Shown piece after piece: positions 8,066 to 17,735 of a DNA stretch of 64,000 nucleotides (position 1 is the first letter of the stretch; each line of letters begins with the position of its first letter). The notes beneath the pieces are model-generated. The model did no database searches and was not told where the DNA came from. It worked only from the letters and a program-made list of their open reading frames with translations. Source of the stretch: Desulfobacter vibrioformis DSM 8776 (GTDB taxonomy: Bacteria > Desulfobacterota > Desulfobacteria > Desulfobacterales > Desulfobacteraceae); contig NZ_JQKJ01000002.1 of the NCBI RefSeq assembly GCF_000745975.1, forward strand, positions 281,803 through 345,802. Direction: 5' to 3'. A program made the position numbers and the translations under genes.

Positions 8066-11000
8066 GACGTCGCCCCTCATGTTTAAAGAGCCCTATGATG
8101 TCCTCCAATATCAGGTAAAGGCAAGGCACAAGCCCCAGGGTAATCAGCGTGGCAAAAAAAATACCGAATCCAAGGGAGATAGCCATGGGAATAAGAAATC
8201 TTGCCTGGCGCGAAGTTTCCATGATAATCGGTGCCAATCCCCCGCAGGTGGTTAACGTCGTCAAGAGAATGGGCCTGAACCGCTGTATCCCGGCGGCCCT
8301 GACTGCGGCCGTCACAGGCATGCCGCCACGCACCAGCCGGTTGGAAAAATCAATGAGCACCAAAGAGTCATTGACCACCACACCGGACATGGCCACAAGG
8401 CCGAACAGACTCATAACAGAGAGGGAATACCCCATGATAATATGGCCGGCCACAGCCCCGATCATGCCAAAGGGAATGCAGAGCATGATGATCAACGGCT
8501 GAAAATAGCTTTTAAAGGGAATAGCCAGAAGCGCAAACACACAAAATAACGCCAGAGCCAGACCTTTAACCAAGGCAGTCACGCTCTCCTTGATATCTTC
8601 CTGTTTACCCTTGAACCCGTAAGACAAACCCGGATACCGGCTCACAAGGGACGGCAGGATCTCCTGGTTCATGTCCCGGATAATATTGTCAGACAACGAC
8701 TGAGGGTTAACATTGGCCGTAACCTGGATTTCACGCCGTCCGTTGGTCCGGCTGATCACGGTATAGGCACGGCCCTTGACGGTTTCAATGGCATCCCGAA
8801 GCATAATCTCCCCATTGGGGGCATTGAGCACATAATTTTCAAATGCGGTTTCGGAAATGCGTTCTTCTCCGGCCAGACGCACCCTTACCGTGACCTCATT
8901 TCTTCCCCGCTGGTTTTTCACTGCCTCAACGCCCTGGTAGGCATTTCGAATTTTGCCGGCAATGGTTTTCGGGGTTAGCCCCATGCGATGGCCGGCAGGG
9001 GTCAAGGTGATATCGAACTGCCGTTTTCCCTGGGCAGATCCGTCATCAATGTCCGAAACCATAGGGTACTCAGCCAGATGCAGGGCAAGATCCTCACCGG
9101 CCCGGTTCAGAATATCCGTATTCCGGTGACTCAGGGAAATGGTCAGACTTTTGCCGGAACCGGGACCGCCCCGGTTGGCTTCAAAGGTAATGGTCTCAAC
9201 GCCTGGGACCTGACCGGTTTTTTCCCGCCAGATCCGGGTCACTTCGGAGGTGGATACCGGGCGCACCTCGGGATCTGTCAGGTAGATCCTCACCCGGATA
9301 CGGTTCTCACTGACCTGGGAAAAAATCCCTGTGGACAAATCCTGGTTTCCATTTTCATCCACGGTTTTCTCCGCCGATGCCACCAGGCGGGTTTCCATTT
9401 CCCGCACCCTGCTTTCAGGCGTACCATAGGGCAGATAAACCTCACAAAAGGCGTAATCGGATTCCACCTTGGGAAACAGGACCATGCCCATCTTCCCGGA
9501 CTTCACATATCCGAAGGTGACCAGTAACAAGGCAAGCCCCAGGGCAAAGACGGTATACCGCCAGGCAAGCAGTACAGACAGAAGCCTGCCATACACGGAT
9601 TTGACCATGGTTTCAAATTTTTCAGAAAATCTGGCCTGCCACGCTTCAAGAACATTCAAGGGGAAAAACAAGGGGCGGCTGGGGTGGCTTAAATGGGCCG
9701 GCAGGATCAACAGGCTTTCGATCAAAGAGACACCAAACACCGCCACCACCACCAGGGGCATGGTTTTAAACACCTTCCCCATTACGCCCGGGATGTACAT
9801 GATGGGTATAAAGGTAACCATATTGGTGATCACGGAAAAAAACACGGGAACAGCAATGCTTTTTGCCCCCTGGACGGATGCCTCCAGAAACCCCATGCCC
9901 TGGCGCCGGCAATGATAGATATTTTCCCCCACCACCACGGCATCGTCCACCACAATGCCCAAGGTAACGATAAAGGCAAACATACTTACCATATTGATGG
10001 TAAAATTGGCTGCAGACAAAAAGATAAAAGACCCTAGAAATGAAATGGGGATGCCCAGGCTGACCCAGAAAGCCAGCCGGATTTCAAGGAACAGGGCAAG
10101 GCACAAAAAGACCAGGGCAAGTCCCATATAGGCGTTGTTCAACAAAAGATCCGCCCTTTGGACAAAGATTTTGGACAGGTCCCTGACAATGCTTAAATGA
10201 ATCCCCCCGGGCAGGTCTGCATTAATGGATTTCAGCATCTTTTTGGTGGCCTCAGCCACCTTGGTCGGGGTCTGTTTTCCCACCCGGTAAACCGCAATGG
10301 TAACGGCCCGTTTGCCGTTAAATGAGGCCCAGGCATTCGAATCCTCAAACCCTTCGCTGACAGCGGCAATGTCAGATAACACCAGCTGGGACCCGTCCTC
10401 CCGGGTGAGAATGGGCAGTTTTGCATATTGCAGGGCATAATCTTTCCTGGATTTGATGCGCAGCAGGATATCTCCCCCCCCGGATTTGATGGCACCGCCG
10501 CCCAGTTCCACCGAAGCTGTGGAAACGGCATCCGCCACATCGGACAGGGTCATGCCGTAGCGCCGCAGGGTGTTGGTGGAGATCTCCACCAGGATCTCCC
10601 GCTCCCTGACGCCTTCCAGTTCCACCTGGGTGATCTCCGGATCAGACAAAAACCTGTCCCTGATCTCGTCGGCAAGATCCCGCATGGTGGTCTCCGGGGC
10701 ATCGCCGTAAAGGGCCAGGCGCACCACTTCCCGCTGCCTGGAGGTGATGGCGATCACCGGATCTTCAGCCTCATCTGGAAAGGTGTCAATCCGGTCCACC
10801 TCACTTTTGATCTCCTGCCACAACCGGGTGACATCAGCCCCCTCCAGGGCTTCTATGGTGATTGATGCACTGCCTTCGGAAGCCTCGGATGTAATTTCAT
10901 CAATGCCTTCAAGATCCCGCACCGCCTCTTCCACGGCCAGGATAATGCCTGATTCCACCTCTTCCGGACTGGCACCGGGATAGGCTATTGAAATACTCAC

Positions 11001-11180
11001 CGAATCCAGGGTAAACTCGGGGAACACTTCCTGCTTGATGTTCACCCCCATGAAAAGGCCGCCCACAAGGAAAACCGCCATGAGCAGATTGGCTGCCACG
11101 GTGTTGCCGGCCATCCAGGCGATGGCGCCTCTTGGAGCGTGCCCTGCAGAACCGGGAAGGCCCGGGTTGTTTTCAGACAT
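8058..11180 (-). CDS. RND-family efflux transporter, inner-membrane pump
   Basis: 1040 residues, the usual length for AcrB/MexF/CusA-like pumps. TM1 is near residues 24-46 (NTVAANLLMAVFLVGGLFMG). A large periplasmic domain follows, then TM2-6 with the proton-relay pair in GIVVDDAVVVGEN, a second periplasmic domain, and TM8-12 with GVVVNDSLVLIDF. The protein starts at the last base of the adaptor gene. Substrate cannot be told from sequence; the DD pair indicates a proton-driven pump. The outer-membrane partner next door is broken, so an intact pump would need a channel encoded elsewhere. Confidence 0.95.
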   Translation of the reverse strand: MSENNPGLPGSAGHAPRGAIAWMAGNTVAANLLMAVFLVGGLFMGVNIKQEVFPEFTLDSVSISIAYPGASPEEVESGIILAVEEAVRDLEGIDEITSEASEGSASITIEALEGADVTRLWQEIKSEVDRIDTFPDEAEDPVIAITSRQREVVRLALYGDAPETTMRDLADEIRDRFLSDPEITQVELEGVREREILVEISTNTLRRYGMTLSDVADAVSTASVELGGGAIKSGGGDILLRIKSRKDYALQYAKLPILTREDGSQLVLSDIAAVSEGFEDSNAWASFNGKRAVTIAVYRVGKQTPTKVAEATKKMLKSINADLPGGIHLSIVRDLSKIFVQRADLLLNNAYMGLALVFLCLALFLEIRLAFWVSLGIPISFLGSFIFLSAANFTINMVSMFAFIVTLGIVVDDAVVVGENIYHCRRQGMGFLEASVQGAKSIAVPVFFSVITNMVTFIPIMYIPGVMGKVFKTMPLVVVAVFGVSLIESLLILPAHLSHPSRPLFFPLNVLEAWQARFSEKFETMVKSVYGRLLSVLLAWRYTVFALGLALLLVTFGYVKSGKMGMVLFPKVESDYAFCEVYLPYGTPESRVREMETRLVASAEKTVDENGNQDLSTGIFSQVSENRIRVRIYLTDPEVRPVSTSEVTRIWREKTGQVPGVETITFEANRGGPGSGKSLTISLSHRNTDILNRAGEDLALHLAEYPMVSDIDDGSAQGKRQFDITLTPAGHRMGLTPKTIAGKIRNAYQGVEAVKNQRGRNEVTVRVRLAGEERISETAFENYVLNAPNGEIMLRDAIETVKGRAYTVISRTNGRREIQVTANVNPQSLSDNIIRDMNQEILPSLVSRYPGLSYGFKGKQEDIKESVTALVKGLALALFCVFALLAIPFKSYFQPLIIMLCIPFGMIGAVAGHIIMGYSLSVMSLFGLVAMSGVVVNDSLVLIDFSNRLVRGGMPVTAAVRAAGIQRFRPILLTTLTTCGGLAPIIMETSRQARFLIPMAISLGFGIFFATLITLGLVPCLYLILEDIIGLFKHEGRRHD

Positions 11181-12364
11181 TATTGGCTCTCCCCTGAAGC
11201 AAGGGTCAGGGCCATGCCCGGAACAGGGGCGGAAAGATCAGAACAGATCACAAGATCACCAGGGGAAAGTCCGGACTGGATGAACACCCGGTCGTTTTCA
11301 ATCCACACAGGGGCCACCTTGCGGATCTCCAGGACCCCGTCATGATATATCCATAAACTGGAATTCTCCCGGACCAGGGCCCGGGGCAGGGAAAACACAT
11401 TGTCAAAGGACTGGCCTTCAATGACCGCTTCCACATGATCATCCAGCAGCATGGCCGGACGCCCCTTGGCAGGCCCGAGGCCCAAAGGATCATCCACCCG
11501 GATAATGACGCCTGCCATGCGGCTTTGCTCGGTTACCGCTCCCGTGGTCCGCACCACACGCCCCTCCCATTCCCGGCCGGCATAAAGGGAGCGGATACGC
11601 ACAGGACTCCCGCTGGTTTCATGGATCCGTATCCGGTCCAGGCGGTCCAGGGGCACCTGGACTTTTACCTGGTAGCAGGTCACGTCCACCAGGGTGGCAA
11701 GGCCTCCCTGGGCTGCGGTCATGGCACCGGCATCCACCTCTTTGGATAACACCAGGGCATGGAAGGGGACAATTATCCGGGTTCGTTCCAGGTCCAGGCG
11801 CGCGGTTTCAAGATCGCTTTCAGCACTTGCCACGGCAGCCCTGGCCTGCTCAAGCTGGGGTTTTCTCAACACCAGGCTGGTCTCTCGGAGCCCGTTGGGC
11901 GACATGGCGGCCATGAGCTTGAGCTCTTCGCGTGCAATCTGCTGCTGGCCCTTTTCAATTTCAAAATCAGCCTGGGCATGGGCCAATGCGCTTTGGGCCT
12001 TGCTCACGGCCAGCTTATAGTCAGCCGGATCAATCCGGACCATGGTTTCTCCCTTGGGGATTAATCCCCCCTGGACAAATTCCGGGGCCACCTGGATAAC
12101 CGTTCCAGCCACCTGGGATTTAATCACCACTTCCCGGTCCGGCTGAACCGTACCCATGACCCGGATCAGGGCTGTGACCCGTCCGGGATTCACTTTCATG
12201 ATATCCACCACCGGGGCTGTTTTTTCAGCGGGTTTGCGTTTGAATGCCACTGTTTTTGATTTATAGTGCCAAAAGCCTGCAATCCCGGCGGCAATCAGGC
12301 AGACAGGCAAAATAATTTTCAAAAGGGTTACACCCGGGAATCTGTGTGAAGCAGTCTGATTCAT
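11180..12364 (-). CDS. RND efflux periplasmic adaptor (membrane fusion protein)
   Basis: 394 residues with an N-terminal membrane anchor (ILPVCLIAAGIAGFWHY, about 19-35). A lipoyl/barrel-sandwich half (VVIKSQVAGTVIQVAPEF) and an alpha-helical hairpin (about 115-195) follow, then the second lipoyl half (RIIVPFHALVLSKEV) and beta-barrel domains. It connects the RND pump to an outer-membrane channel. Its stop/start junction with the pump gene shares base 11180, and it begins 4 nt after the end of the outer-membrane remnant. This shows the ancestral operon order was channel, adaptor, pump. Confidence 0.93.
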   Translation of the reverse strand: MNQTASHRFPGVTLLKIILPVCLIAAGIAGFWHYKSKTVAFKRKPAEKTAPVVDIMKVNPGRVTALIRVMGTVQPDREVVIKSQVAGTVIQVAPEFVQGGLIPKGETMVRIDPADYKLAVSKAQSALAHAQADFEIEKGQQQIAREELKLMAAMSPNGLRETSLVLRKPQLEQARAAVASAESDLETARLDLERTRIIVPFHALVLSKEVDAGAMTAAQGGLATLVDVTCYQVKVQVPLDRLDRIRIHETSGSPVRIRSLYAGREWEGRVVRTTGAVTEQSRMAGVIIRVDDPLGLGPAKGRPAMLLDDHVEAVIEGQSFDNVFSLPRALVRENSSLWIYHDGVLEIRKVAPVWIENDRVFIQSGLSPGDLVICSDLSAPVPGMALTLASGESQ

Positions 12365-12367
12365 AAC

Positions 12368-12732
12368 TCACTTGGCTCCGACATTATTATCGTGGGCCGG
12401 GGTGGCTTTGAAAAAAGAACCCCGCCAGCCGGTTACTTTGTAAAGTGCAATCCGTTCTTTGACATAGGTTGCCTGCTTGATGACCAGCTGGCGCTCCAGG
12501 CTTTCCATGGAGGCCCAGGCCCCAAAATAGTTCTGGTAATGGCTCTGGCCGTATAGGGTTTCACTACCGATCGGTGGGTGTCGTCAATCACAGCGTTATG
12601 AACATAAGCATCAGGAATTTCAACGGGAAGCACAGCCCCAGGTTCAGGGGATATCAGCCGGCAGCCGGCAATGGAAGAACCCGAAATCACTACAGCCGCA
12701 ATAAAAGCATAACGCATCATCTCACAACCCAA
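12368..12732 (-). pseudogene. Remnant of a TolC/NodT-type outer-membrane efflux lipoprotein with a large internal deletion
   Basis: The 5' part encodes a lipoprotein-like signal (AAVVISGSSIAGC) followed by LPVEIPDAY, typical of the N-terminus of NodT-family efflux lipoproteins. After about 55 residues the frame shifts. The next frame, ending at the TGA at 12368, reads ETLYGQSHYQNY and QLVIKQATYVKERIALYKV, typical of the family's C-terminal helix. Some 350 central residues of a normal protein are absent. The annotated-style frame 12433-12732 (99 aa) is therefore not a real protein. It sits exactly where the channel gene of the operon should be. Confidence 0.8.
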
Positions 12733-12781
12733 TGTCGTTAACTTAGGAATTATTGGCAGACAGGCACAGGCATATATAAAA

Positions 12782-12838
12782 TAAGCGCCAAAGGCGCTTC
12801 GCCCTCTTGTTTCTTATTTCCAGTCTCTAGTTTCTTGT
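12782..12838 (-). repeat. Dispersed intergenic repeat, copy 1
   Basis: A segment holding GCGCCAAAGGCGC and the shared block GGCGCTTCGCCCTCTTGTTTC, followed by a purine/pyrimidine-biased tail with CTCTAGTTTCTTGT. A very similar segment occurs at 45195-45250. Both copies lie just downstream of a minus-strand stop codon. The short GCGCC/GGCGC stem could form a hairpin. Confidence 0.7.
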
Positions 12839-13630
12839 CTACAGCCAGATCATTTCACCGGGTTGGTCCGGTCCTGCAACATACAGTGCTGTGGACAAGG
12901 GGTCAAGATTTTTAGACATCTCCGTGGCGGCTTTTTCCGGGCGATTATTTTCCTCGCTTAAATGGGCCAGAATCACATGGTCAAGATCCTTGTGAAAGAC
13001 CTGGGCCACCAGATCCCTTGCATCCTGGTTGGAAAGATGGCCGGTTCTGGACTGAATCCGCTGCTTCAAATGCCAGGGATATGGGCCGGCCATGAGCATG
13101 TCAGGGTCATGGTTGGCTTCGATATACAGCGCATTGGAATGGCTTAAATGGGTGCGGACAAGGTTGGTGACCACACCAAGATCAGTGGCAATACCTATTT
13201 TTTTTGCACCGTGGGTCAATGTAAGACCTGCAGGGTCGCAGGCATCGTGGGAAATAGAAAAAGGATTGACGGTTAGAGAACCGATCTCAAAGGCGTCGCC
13301 GCATTCAAAAAAAGTAACCTGGTCAATGGCACCAAGATTCTTGCAGGCGGCAAAGGTATCCCGGGTGGCATAGACAGGGATATTGAACCTTCGGCTCAGT
13401 ATCCCTGCCCCTTTGATGTGATCGGTGTGTTCGTGGGTGATGATGATGGCTTTCAGGGATTGGGGGGCGACCCCCACGGACGCCATACGGCGCTGGATCT
13501 CTATACCTGAAAGCCCGGCATCAACAAGTACGGCGGTATCCGGCGCGGATACGAATATAGCGTTCCCTTTGCTGCCGCTGGCAAGGGGACACAGGCAGAA
13601 TGAACTATTCTTCTTTAGCGGCTTCTGCAT
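12839..13630 (-). CDS. MBL-fold metallo-hydrolase (YycJ/WalJ-like)
   Basis: About 263 residues. The beta-lactamase-fold signature [10 protein letters not shown] supplies metal-binding His/Asp residues. The N-terminal [12 protein letters not shown] and the later [10 protein letters not shown] and AHLSEENN segments match the YycJ/WalJ group of predicted DNA-repair exonuclease-type hydrolases. The frame remains open to 13684, but the family normally begins just before LASGSKGN. The ATG at 13630, inside the last codons of pnp, is therefore preferred. The gene overlaps pnp by about 26 nt and closes the translation operon. The biochemical role is inferred from family only. Confidence 0.85.
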   Translation of the reverse strand: MQKPLKKNSSFCLCPLASGSKGNAIFVSAPDTAVLVDAGLSGIEIQRRMASVGVAPQSLKAIIITHEHTDHIKGAGILSRRFNIPVYATRDTFAACKNLGAIDQVTFFECGDAFEIGSLTVNPFSISHDACDPAGLTLTHGAKKIGIATDLGVVTNLVRTHLSHSNALYIEANHDPDMLMAGPYPWHLKQRIQSRTGHLSNQDARDLVAQVFHKDLDHVILAHLSEENNRPEKAATEMSKNLDPLSTALYVAGPDQPGEMIWL

Positions 13631-15710
13631 CTTTTTTGGCAGCTTTGTAGGAAAGCTTAATTTTTCCGTCACGGGTGATATCAAGCACTTTGACCTTTAT
13701 CACGTCACCTTCCTTAACCACGTCAGTGACCTTTTTGACCCGGTAGTCAGCCAGTTCCGAAATATGAACCAGGCCGTCCGTGCCGGTTTTAATATTTACA
13801 AAGGCACCAAAGTCGGTGATTTTTACCACGGCCCCTTCATAGATGGCACCGATCTCCGGATCCATGGCAATATCCTTGACCATACCCAGGGCCCTGGCGG
13901 AATCCTCTTCATTTTCAGCAGCAATTTTGACGATGCCGTCATCATCCACCTCGATGGTGGTATTTGTGTCGGCCTGGAGCGCCCGGATCACCTTGCCGCC
14001 CGGGCCGATGATATCCCGGATCTTGTCCTTGTTGATCTGGATAGAGACGATCTTGGGCGCCCGGGGAGATATCTCCGCCCTTGACTGATCCAGGGTATCA
14101 AGCATTTTCTGCAGAATGTGCAAACGTCCGGCATTGGCCTGGTTCAAAGCGGTTTCCATAATCTGTTTGGACAATTCGTTAATCTTGATGTCCATCTGCA
14201 ATGCGGTAATGCCGTCTTTGGTGCCGGCAACCTTGAAGTCCATGTCGCCGAAATGATCCTCGTCACCAAGAATATCGGAAAGCACAACCGTGTTGTTTTC
14301 ATCAGAGACCAGACCCATGGCAATGCCGGATACCGGGGCTTTAATGGGGACACCGCCATCCATCAGGGCCAGGCATCCGGAACATATGGTTCCCATGGAA
14401 GAGGAGCCGTTGGATTCCATGACTTCGCCCACCAGGCGGATGGTATATTCGAATTCATCATGGGGGGGGATGATCCGGTCCAACGCCCTGTGGGCCAGGT
14501 TTCCATGGCCGATGTCCCGGCGGGACGGTCCGCCCGGACGTTTCACCTCGCCAACGGAAAAGGGAGGGAAATTATAGTGAAGCATAAATGCCCGGGTCTC
14601 ATTATTGGAGTCCAGGGTCTCCAGTCGCTGTTCGTCCAGGCCCGAACCCAGGGTGAGCACGCCCATGACCTGTGTTTCACCGCGGGTAAACAGCGCAGAA
14701 CCATGGGGCCGGGGCAGACAGCCCACCTCGCAGGTGATCTGGCGAATCTCATCAAAGGCCCGGCCGTCAATGCGTCTGCCTTCCTTGAGAACAATATCCC
14801 GGGATACTTTTTTCACGGTTTTGCTGAACGCTTCCTTGATCTCTTTGCCTTTTTCCGGATATTCAGGCTCAAACCGGGCAACCGCCTCATCCTTAAGCCC
14901 ACTCAGGGCGTTCTGACGCTCGATTTTGGTTTTAATCTGCACCTTTTCATGAATCTTATCCCAGGCCCAGTCCTGAACCTTGGCGGCCAGGGCCTCATCC
15001 TTTTTGGGCGGCGTGAATGTGCGCTTTTCCTTCCCCACAGTGTTTTTCAACTCTTCCTGCAGGTCAATGGCAGGCTGCATGGCTTCATGACCAAAGAAAA
15101 TGGCATCCAGCATATCCTTTTCAGATACGATGTCAGCCCCGCCTTCCACCATGACCACACCGGTTTTAGAACCGGCCACGGTCAGATCAATGTCACTTTG
15201 TTCCATCTGTTCAGGCGTGGGGTTGGCAATGAACTGCCCGTTGACCCGTCCCACCTTGACACCGGCAATGGGGCCGTTAAAGGGGATGTCTGAAATTTCA
15301 AGGGCAGCAGAAGCCCCGATCATGGCAAGGATGCCGGGGTCGCACAATTTATCCGTGGACATCACGGTGGCAATCACCTGGGTTTCAAAATTATAGCCAT
15401 CTTCAAACAAAGGCCGGATGGGCCGGTCAATGAGACGGGCATTTAAGGTTTCGTGCTCCGAAGGCCGCCCTATTTCCCGCCTGAAATAGTTCCCCGGAAT
15501 TCTGCCGGCTGCATAAATTTTTTCCTGGTATTCAACGGACAGGGGAAGAAAACTGATCTCCTCTTTGGGGTCTTTGGCCGCCACCGCCGTCACAAGCACC
15601 ACGGTTTCCCCGTACTGCACCATCACGGCCCCGGAGGCCTGTTTGGCAATTTTTCCTGTACTGATAATTAATTCTTTGCCGCCGATACCGGCTGAAACAA
15701 CTTTTTCCAT
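13605..15710 (-). CDS. pnp: Polynucleotide phosphorylase (PNPase)
   Basis: 701 residues, standard length. Two RNase PH-like domains (about 1-220 and 310-540) are separated by a helical domain. The second contains FTRGETQVM and [26 protein letters not shown] domain ([16 protein letters not shown], about 560-575) and an S1 domain ([18 protein letters not shown], about 620-690) follow, then a lysine/glutamate-rich tail. It degrades RNA 3' to 5' by phosphorolysis in the cytoplasm. It follows rpsO as in many bacteria, but a strong hairpin terminator stands between them. Confidence 0.98.
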   Translation of the reverse strand: MEKVVSAGIGGKELIISTGKIAKQASGAVMVQYGETVVLVTAVAAKDPKEEISFLPLSVEYQEKIYAAGRIPGNYFRREIGRPSEHETLNARLIDRPIRPLFEDGYNFETQVIATVMSTDKLCDPGILAMIGASAALEISDIPFNGPIAGVKVGRVNGQFIANPTPEQMEQSDIDLTVAGSKTGVVMVEGGADIVSEKDMLDAIFFGHEAMQPAIDLQEELKNTVGKEKRTFTPPKKDEALAAKVQDWAWDKIHEKVQIKTKIERQNALSGLKDEAVARFEPEYPEKGKEIKEAFSKTVKKVSRDIVLKEGRRIDGRAFDEIRQITCEVGCLPRPHGSALFTRGETQVMGVLTLGSGLDEQRLETLDSNNETRAFMLHYNFPPFSVGEVKRPGGPSRRDIGHGNLAHRALDRIIPPHDEFEYTIRLVGEVMESNGSSSMGTICSGCLALMDGGVPIKAPVSGIAMGLVSDENNTVVLSDILGDEDHFGDMDFKVAGTKDGITALQMDIKINELSKQIMETALNQANAGRLHILQKMLDTLDQSRAEISPRAPKIVSIQINKDKIRDIIGPGGKVIRALQADTNTTIEVDDDGIVKIAAENEEDSARALGMVKDIAMDPEIGAIYEGAVVKITDFGAFVNIKTGTDGLVHISELADYRVKKVTDVVKEGDVIKVKVLDITRDGKIKLSYKAAKKDAEAAKEE

Positions 15711-15887
15711 AATTTCTCCTGATAAACTAAAAAATAAAAAAACGGCGGCAGAAGGTGGGTTAAAGGCTTACATATAATAACCCCGCATATTTACCATCAA
15801 ACACCTCAATGGCTGCCAAGGTTGGTTTGATAGCAAAGATGCGAACTTATATAAAAGCCATTCCCGTCTTGCGCCGCCCTGCTGAAA

Positions 15888-15930
15888 ACAAAAACCGGTT
15901 TTTGACCCAAAACGCATCAAAAACCGGTTT
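15888..15930 (-). terminator. Rho-independent terminator after rpsO
   Basis: On the minus strand a stem AAACCGGTTTTTGA pairs with TCAAAAACCGGTTT and is followed by TTGTTTT. It begins about 12 nt after the rpsO stop. It probably limits read-through into pnp. Confidence 0.8.
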
Positions 15931-15942
15931 AATAGATCCATC

Positions 15943-16212
15943 TTATCTTCTGAGTCCGAGATTCTCGATCAATGAACGATACCTGTTAATATCTTTTTTC
16001 TTGAGATAGTCCAGAAGACTTCTGCGCCGGCCGACCAGAATTAAAAGCCCCCGTCTTGAATGGTGGTCTTTCTTATGGGTTTTCAAATGATCGGTCAAAT
16101 AGCTGATCCTGTGGGTTAAAATGGCCACCTGAACTTCAGGTGAACCCGTGTCGGACTCATGGAGCTTGAATTTTTCAATCATCTCCTCTTTGTTTTCTGC
16201 AAGTAATACCAC
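15943..16212 (-). CDS. rpsO: 30S ribosomal protein S15
   Basis: 89 residues, the full family length, with the conserved core [24 protein letters not shown] and the end [18 protein letters not shown]15 binds 16S rRNA early in assembly of the 30S platform. It lies between truB and pnp in the classical nusA-infB cluster order and is followed by an intrinsic terminator. Confidence 0.98.
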   Translation of the reverse strand: MVLLAENKEEMIEKFKLHESDTGSPEVQVAILTHRISYLTDHLKTHKKDHHSRRGLLILVGRRRSLLDYLKKKDINRYRSLIENLGLRR

Positions 16213-16362
16213 GGTAACACTCCTTTATTTGGAATACATTAAAATTCGATGCCGTAAACATGAAAGCAGTTCACTTGAATTGCCTTTTATCCAATATTCC
16301 ATTCAGAAAAAAGCCCTGTGAACCACCCGGACATCGCTAAGATAGCCTGGTATTTTTACCAG

Positions 16363-17316
16363 TTAAGCATTAAAAACGCAACAATATTTGTATGTTTGCC
16401 CGGATTTATCCGGGGTTACGATGGCCAGCAAATGACCCTCTGAATCCAGCACCCGGATATCCGGGATGCTGTCTTGGGACGCGATTTTATCACCAGTCAT
16501 AAACGAAGCGTCAGGCATGGGGGTTTGCGCCACCGACAGGGGCTGGCCGTACTTGACTTTTCCGGCTGTTTCAGTGTCGGCAATGATGGCAGGCAGAAAC
16601 CCTAAGCACTGGGACATGGATATGAACCGGGCTTCTATATCCCGGGATGTCATCTCCCCAAGGACGTCAAGAGGCACAGCATGTTCAATTTTAAACTGAC
16701 TGGACCGGGTGCGCTGCAATGCAGACAAATGGGCGCCGCACCCCAGTGCCACTCCGATATCATGGGCCAGGCTGCGAATATAGGTGCCCCCTGAACATAT
16801 CACCGGCATGTCAAAAACCGGATGGCCGTTGGTATCCCTGTGAAAGTTTTCCATGGCAATGGCCATAATATCAATGGGCCGGGGCGGTTTCTCAATCATC
16901 TGTCCCTGGCGGGCCAGTTTATACAGGGGCTGGCCTTTATGCTTTAGCGCCGAATACGCCGGGGGGATCTGTTCCTGGGGACCATGGAAACCGGTCACAA
17001 CATCTTTGACCTGATCAGAATTCAGAGCGGCAAGGATATCGGGGGGAGCTGTATGCGTGACCGTACCGGTACAGTCACAGGTGTCGGTTTCAATGCCAAG
17101 GGTAACCTGGGCATTGTACCCTTTAACCCCTTTTAGAAAATACTTTGAAATCCGGGTGGCCTGGCCCACGGCAATGAGCAGTACCCCTGTGGCAAAGGGA
17201 TCCAGGGTTCCGGTATGGCCTATTTTTTTTACCTTGAGCAGATGCTTGAGCCGGTTGACCACTCCGGCCGAGGAGATGCCTTGGGGTTTATGAACAACAA
17301 GAATGCCGCTTTTCAT
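16363..17316 (-). CDS. truB: tRNA pseudouridine-55 synthase
   Basis: 317 residues. The N-terminal HKPQGISSAGVVNRLK and the catalytic loop KIGHTGTLDPFATGVL hold the nucleophilic Asp. PPAYSALKHKGQPLYKLAR and GGTYIRSLAHDIG are also diagnostic, and a C-terminal PUA-like portion follows. TruB isomerises U55 in the T loop of tRNA. Its ATG overlaps the rbfA stop by 4 nt, so the two are translationally coupled. A small CTGGTA/TACCAG hairpin lies right after the stop. Confidence 0.97.
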   Translation of the reverse strand: MKSGILVVHKPQGISSAGVVNRLKHLLKVKKIGHTGTLDPFATGVLLIAVGQATRISKYFLKGVKGYNAQVTLGIETDTCDCTGTVTHTAPPDILAALNSDQVKDVVTGFHGPQEQIPPAYSALKHKGQPLYKLARQGQMIEKPPRPIDIMAIAMENFHRDTNGHPVFDMPVICSGGTYIRSLAHDIGVALGCGAHLSALQRTRSSQFKIEHAVPLDVLGEMTSRDIEARFISMSQCLGFLPAIIADTETAGKVKYGQPLSVAQTPMPDASFMTGDKIASQDSIPDIRVLDSEGHLLAIVTPDKSGQTYKYCCVFNA

Positions 17317-17723
17317 TCATCTATGTCGCCCCAGGGCTCGTCCGGGGCACCGGACACATCGTCCTTTTCCCGGTTCTCCCCCTTGGGGGCTGCATCAATC
17401 AGGGCATCCAGACGGGCAGCCTCATCAAAGGAGTCATCGTGAATAAAACGCAGGTCCGGCATCAACCGCAGGCCCAGTTCCGGGGCAATTTTTTTCTTAA
17501 TAAACCCCTTTGATTTCTTGAACCCTTCCAGGGTTTCACGAATCCTTTTTTTATCCCCGAACACCGTAACATAGACATAGGCCAGACTAAGGTCCGGAGA
17601 CATTCTCACCCCGGATATCGTTGCCATCTCCATTCTGGGGTCCTGCATCTTTTTAGACAAAAGTTCCGTTATGGCCTGCTGAATCTTCATGGAGACCCGA
17701 TCGGCACGTGTATAGGGTTTCAT
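17313..17723 (-). CDS. rbfA: Ribosome-binding factor A
   Basis: 136 residues of KH-like fold. ADRVSMKIQQAITELL opens the domain, DPRMEMATISGVRMSPDLS and AYVYVTVFGD form the core, and LRLMPDLRFIHDDSFDEAARL is the conserved C-terminal block. An acidic tail of about 25 residues follows. RbfA acts in maturation of the 16S 5' end on the 30S subunit. It starts 12 nt after infB and overlaps truB. Confidence 0.96.
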   Translation of the reverse strand: MKPYTRADRVSMKIQQAITELLSKKMQDPRMEMATISGVRMSPDLSLAYVYVTVFGDKKRIRETLEGFKKSKGFIKKKIAPELGLRLMPDLRFIHDDSFDEAARLDALIDAAPKGENREKDDVSGAPDEPWGDIDE

Positions 17724-17735
17724 AGACCGGTCCTG

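Noticed and set aside
12433..12732. 99-residue protein with lipoprotein signal
   Set aside because: The second half of this frame is nonsense relative to the family. The matching C-terminus of a TolC-type protein runs in another frame to 12368, so it is annotated as a deleted pseudogene.
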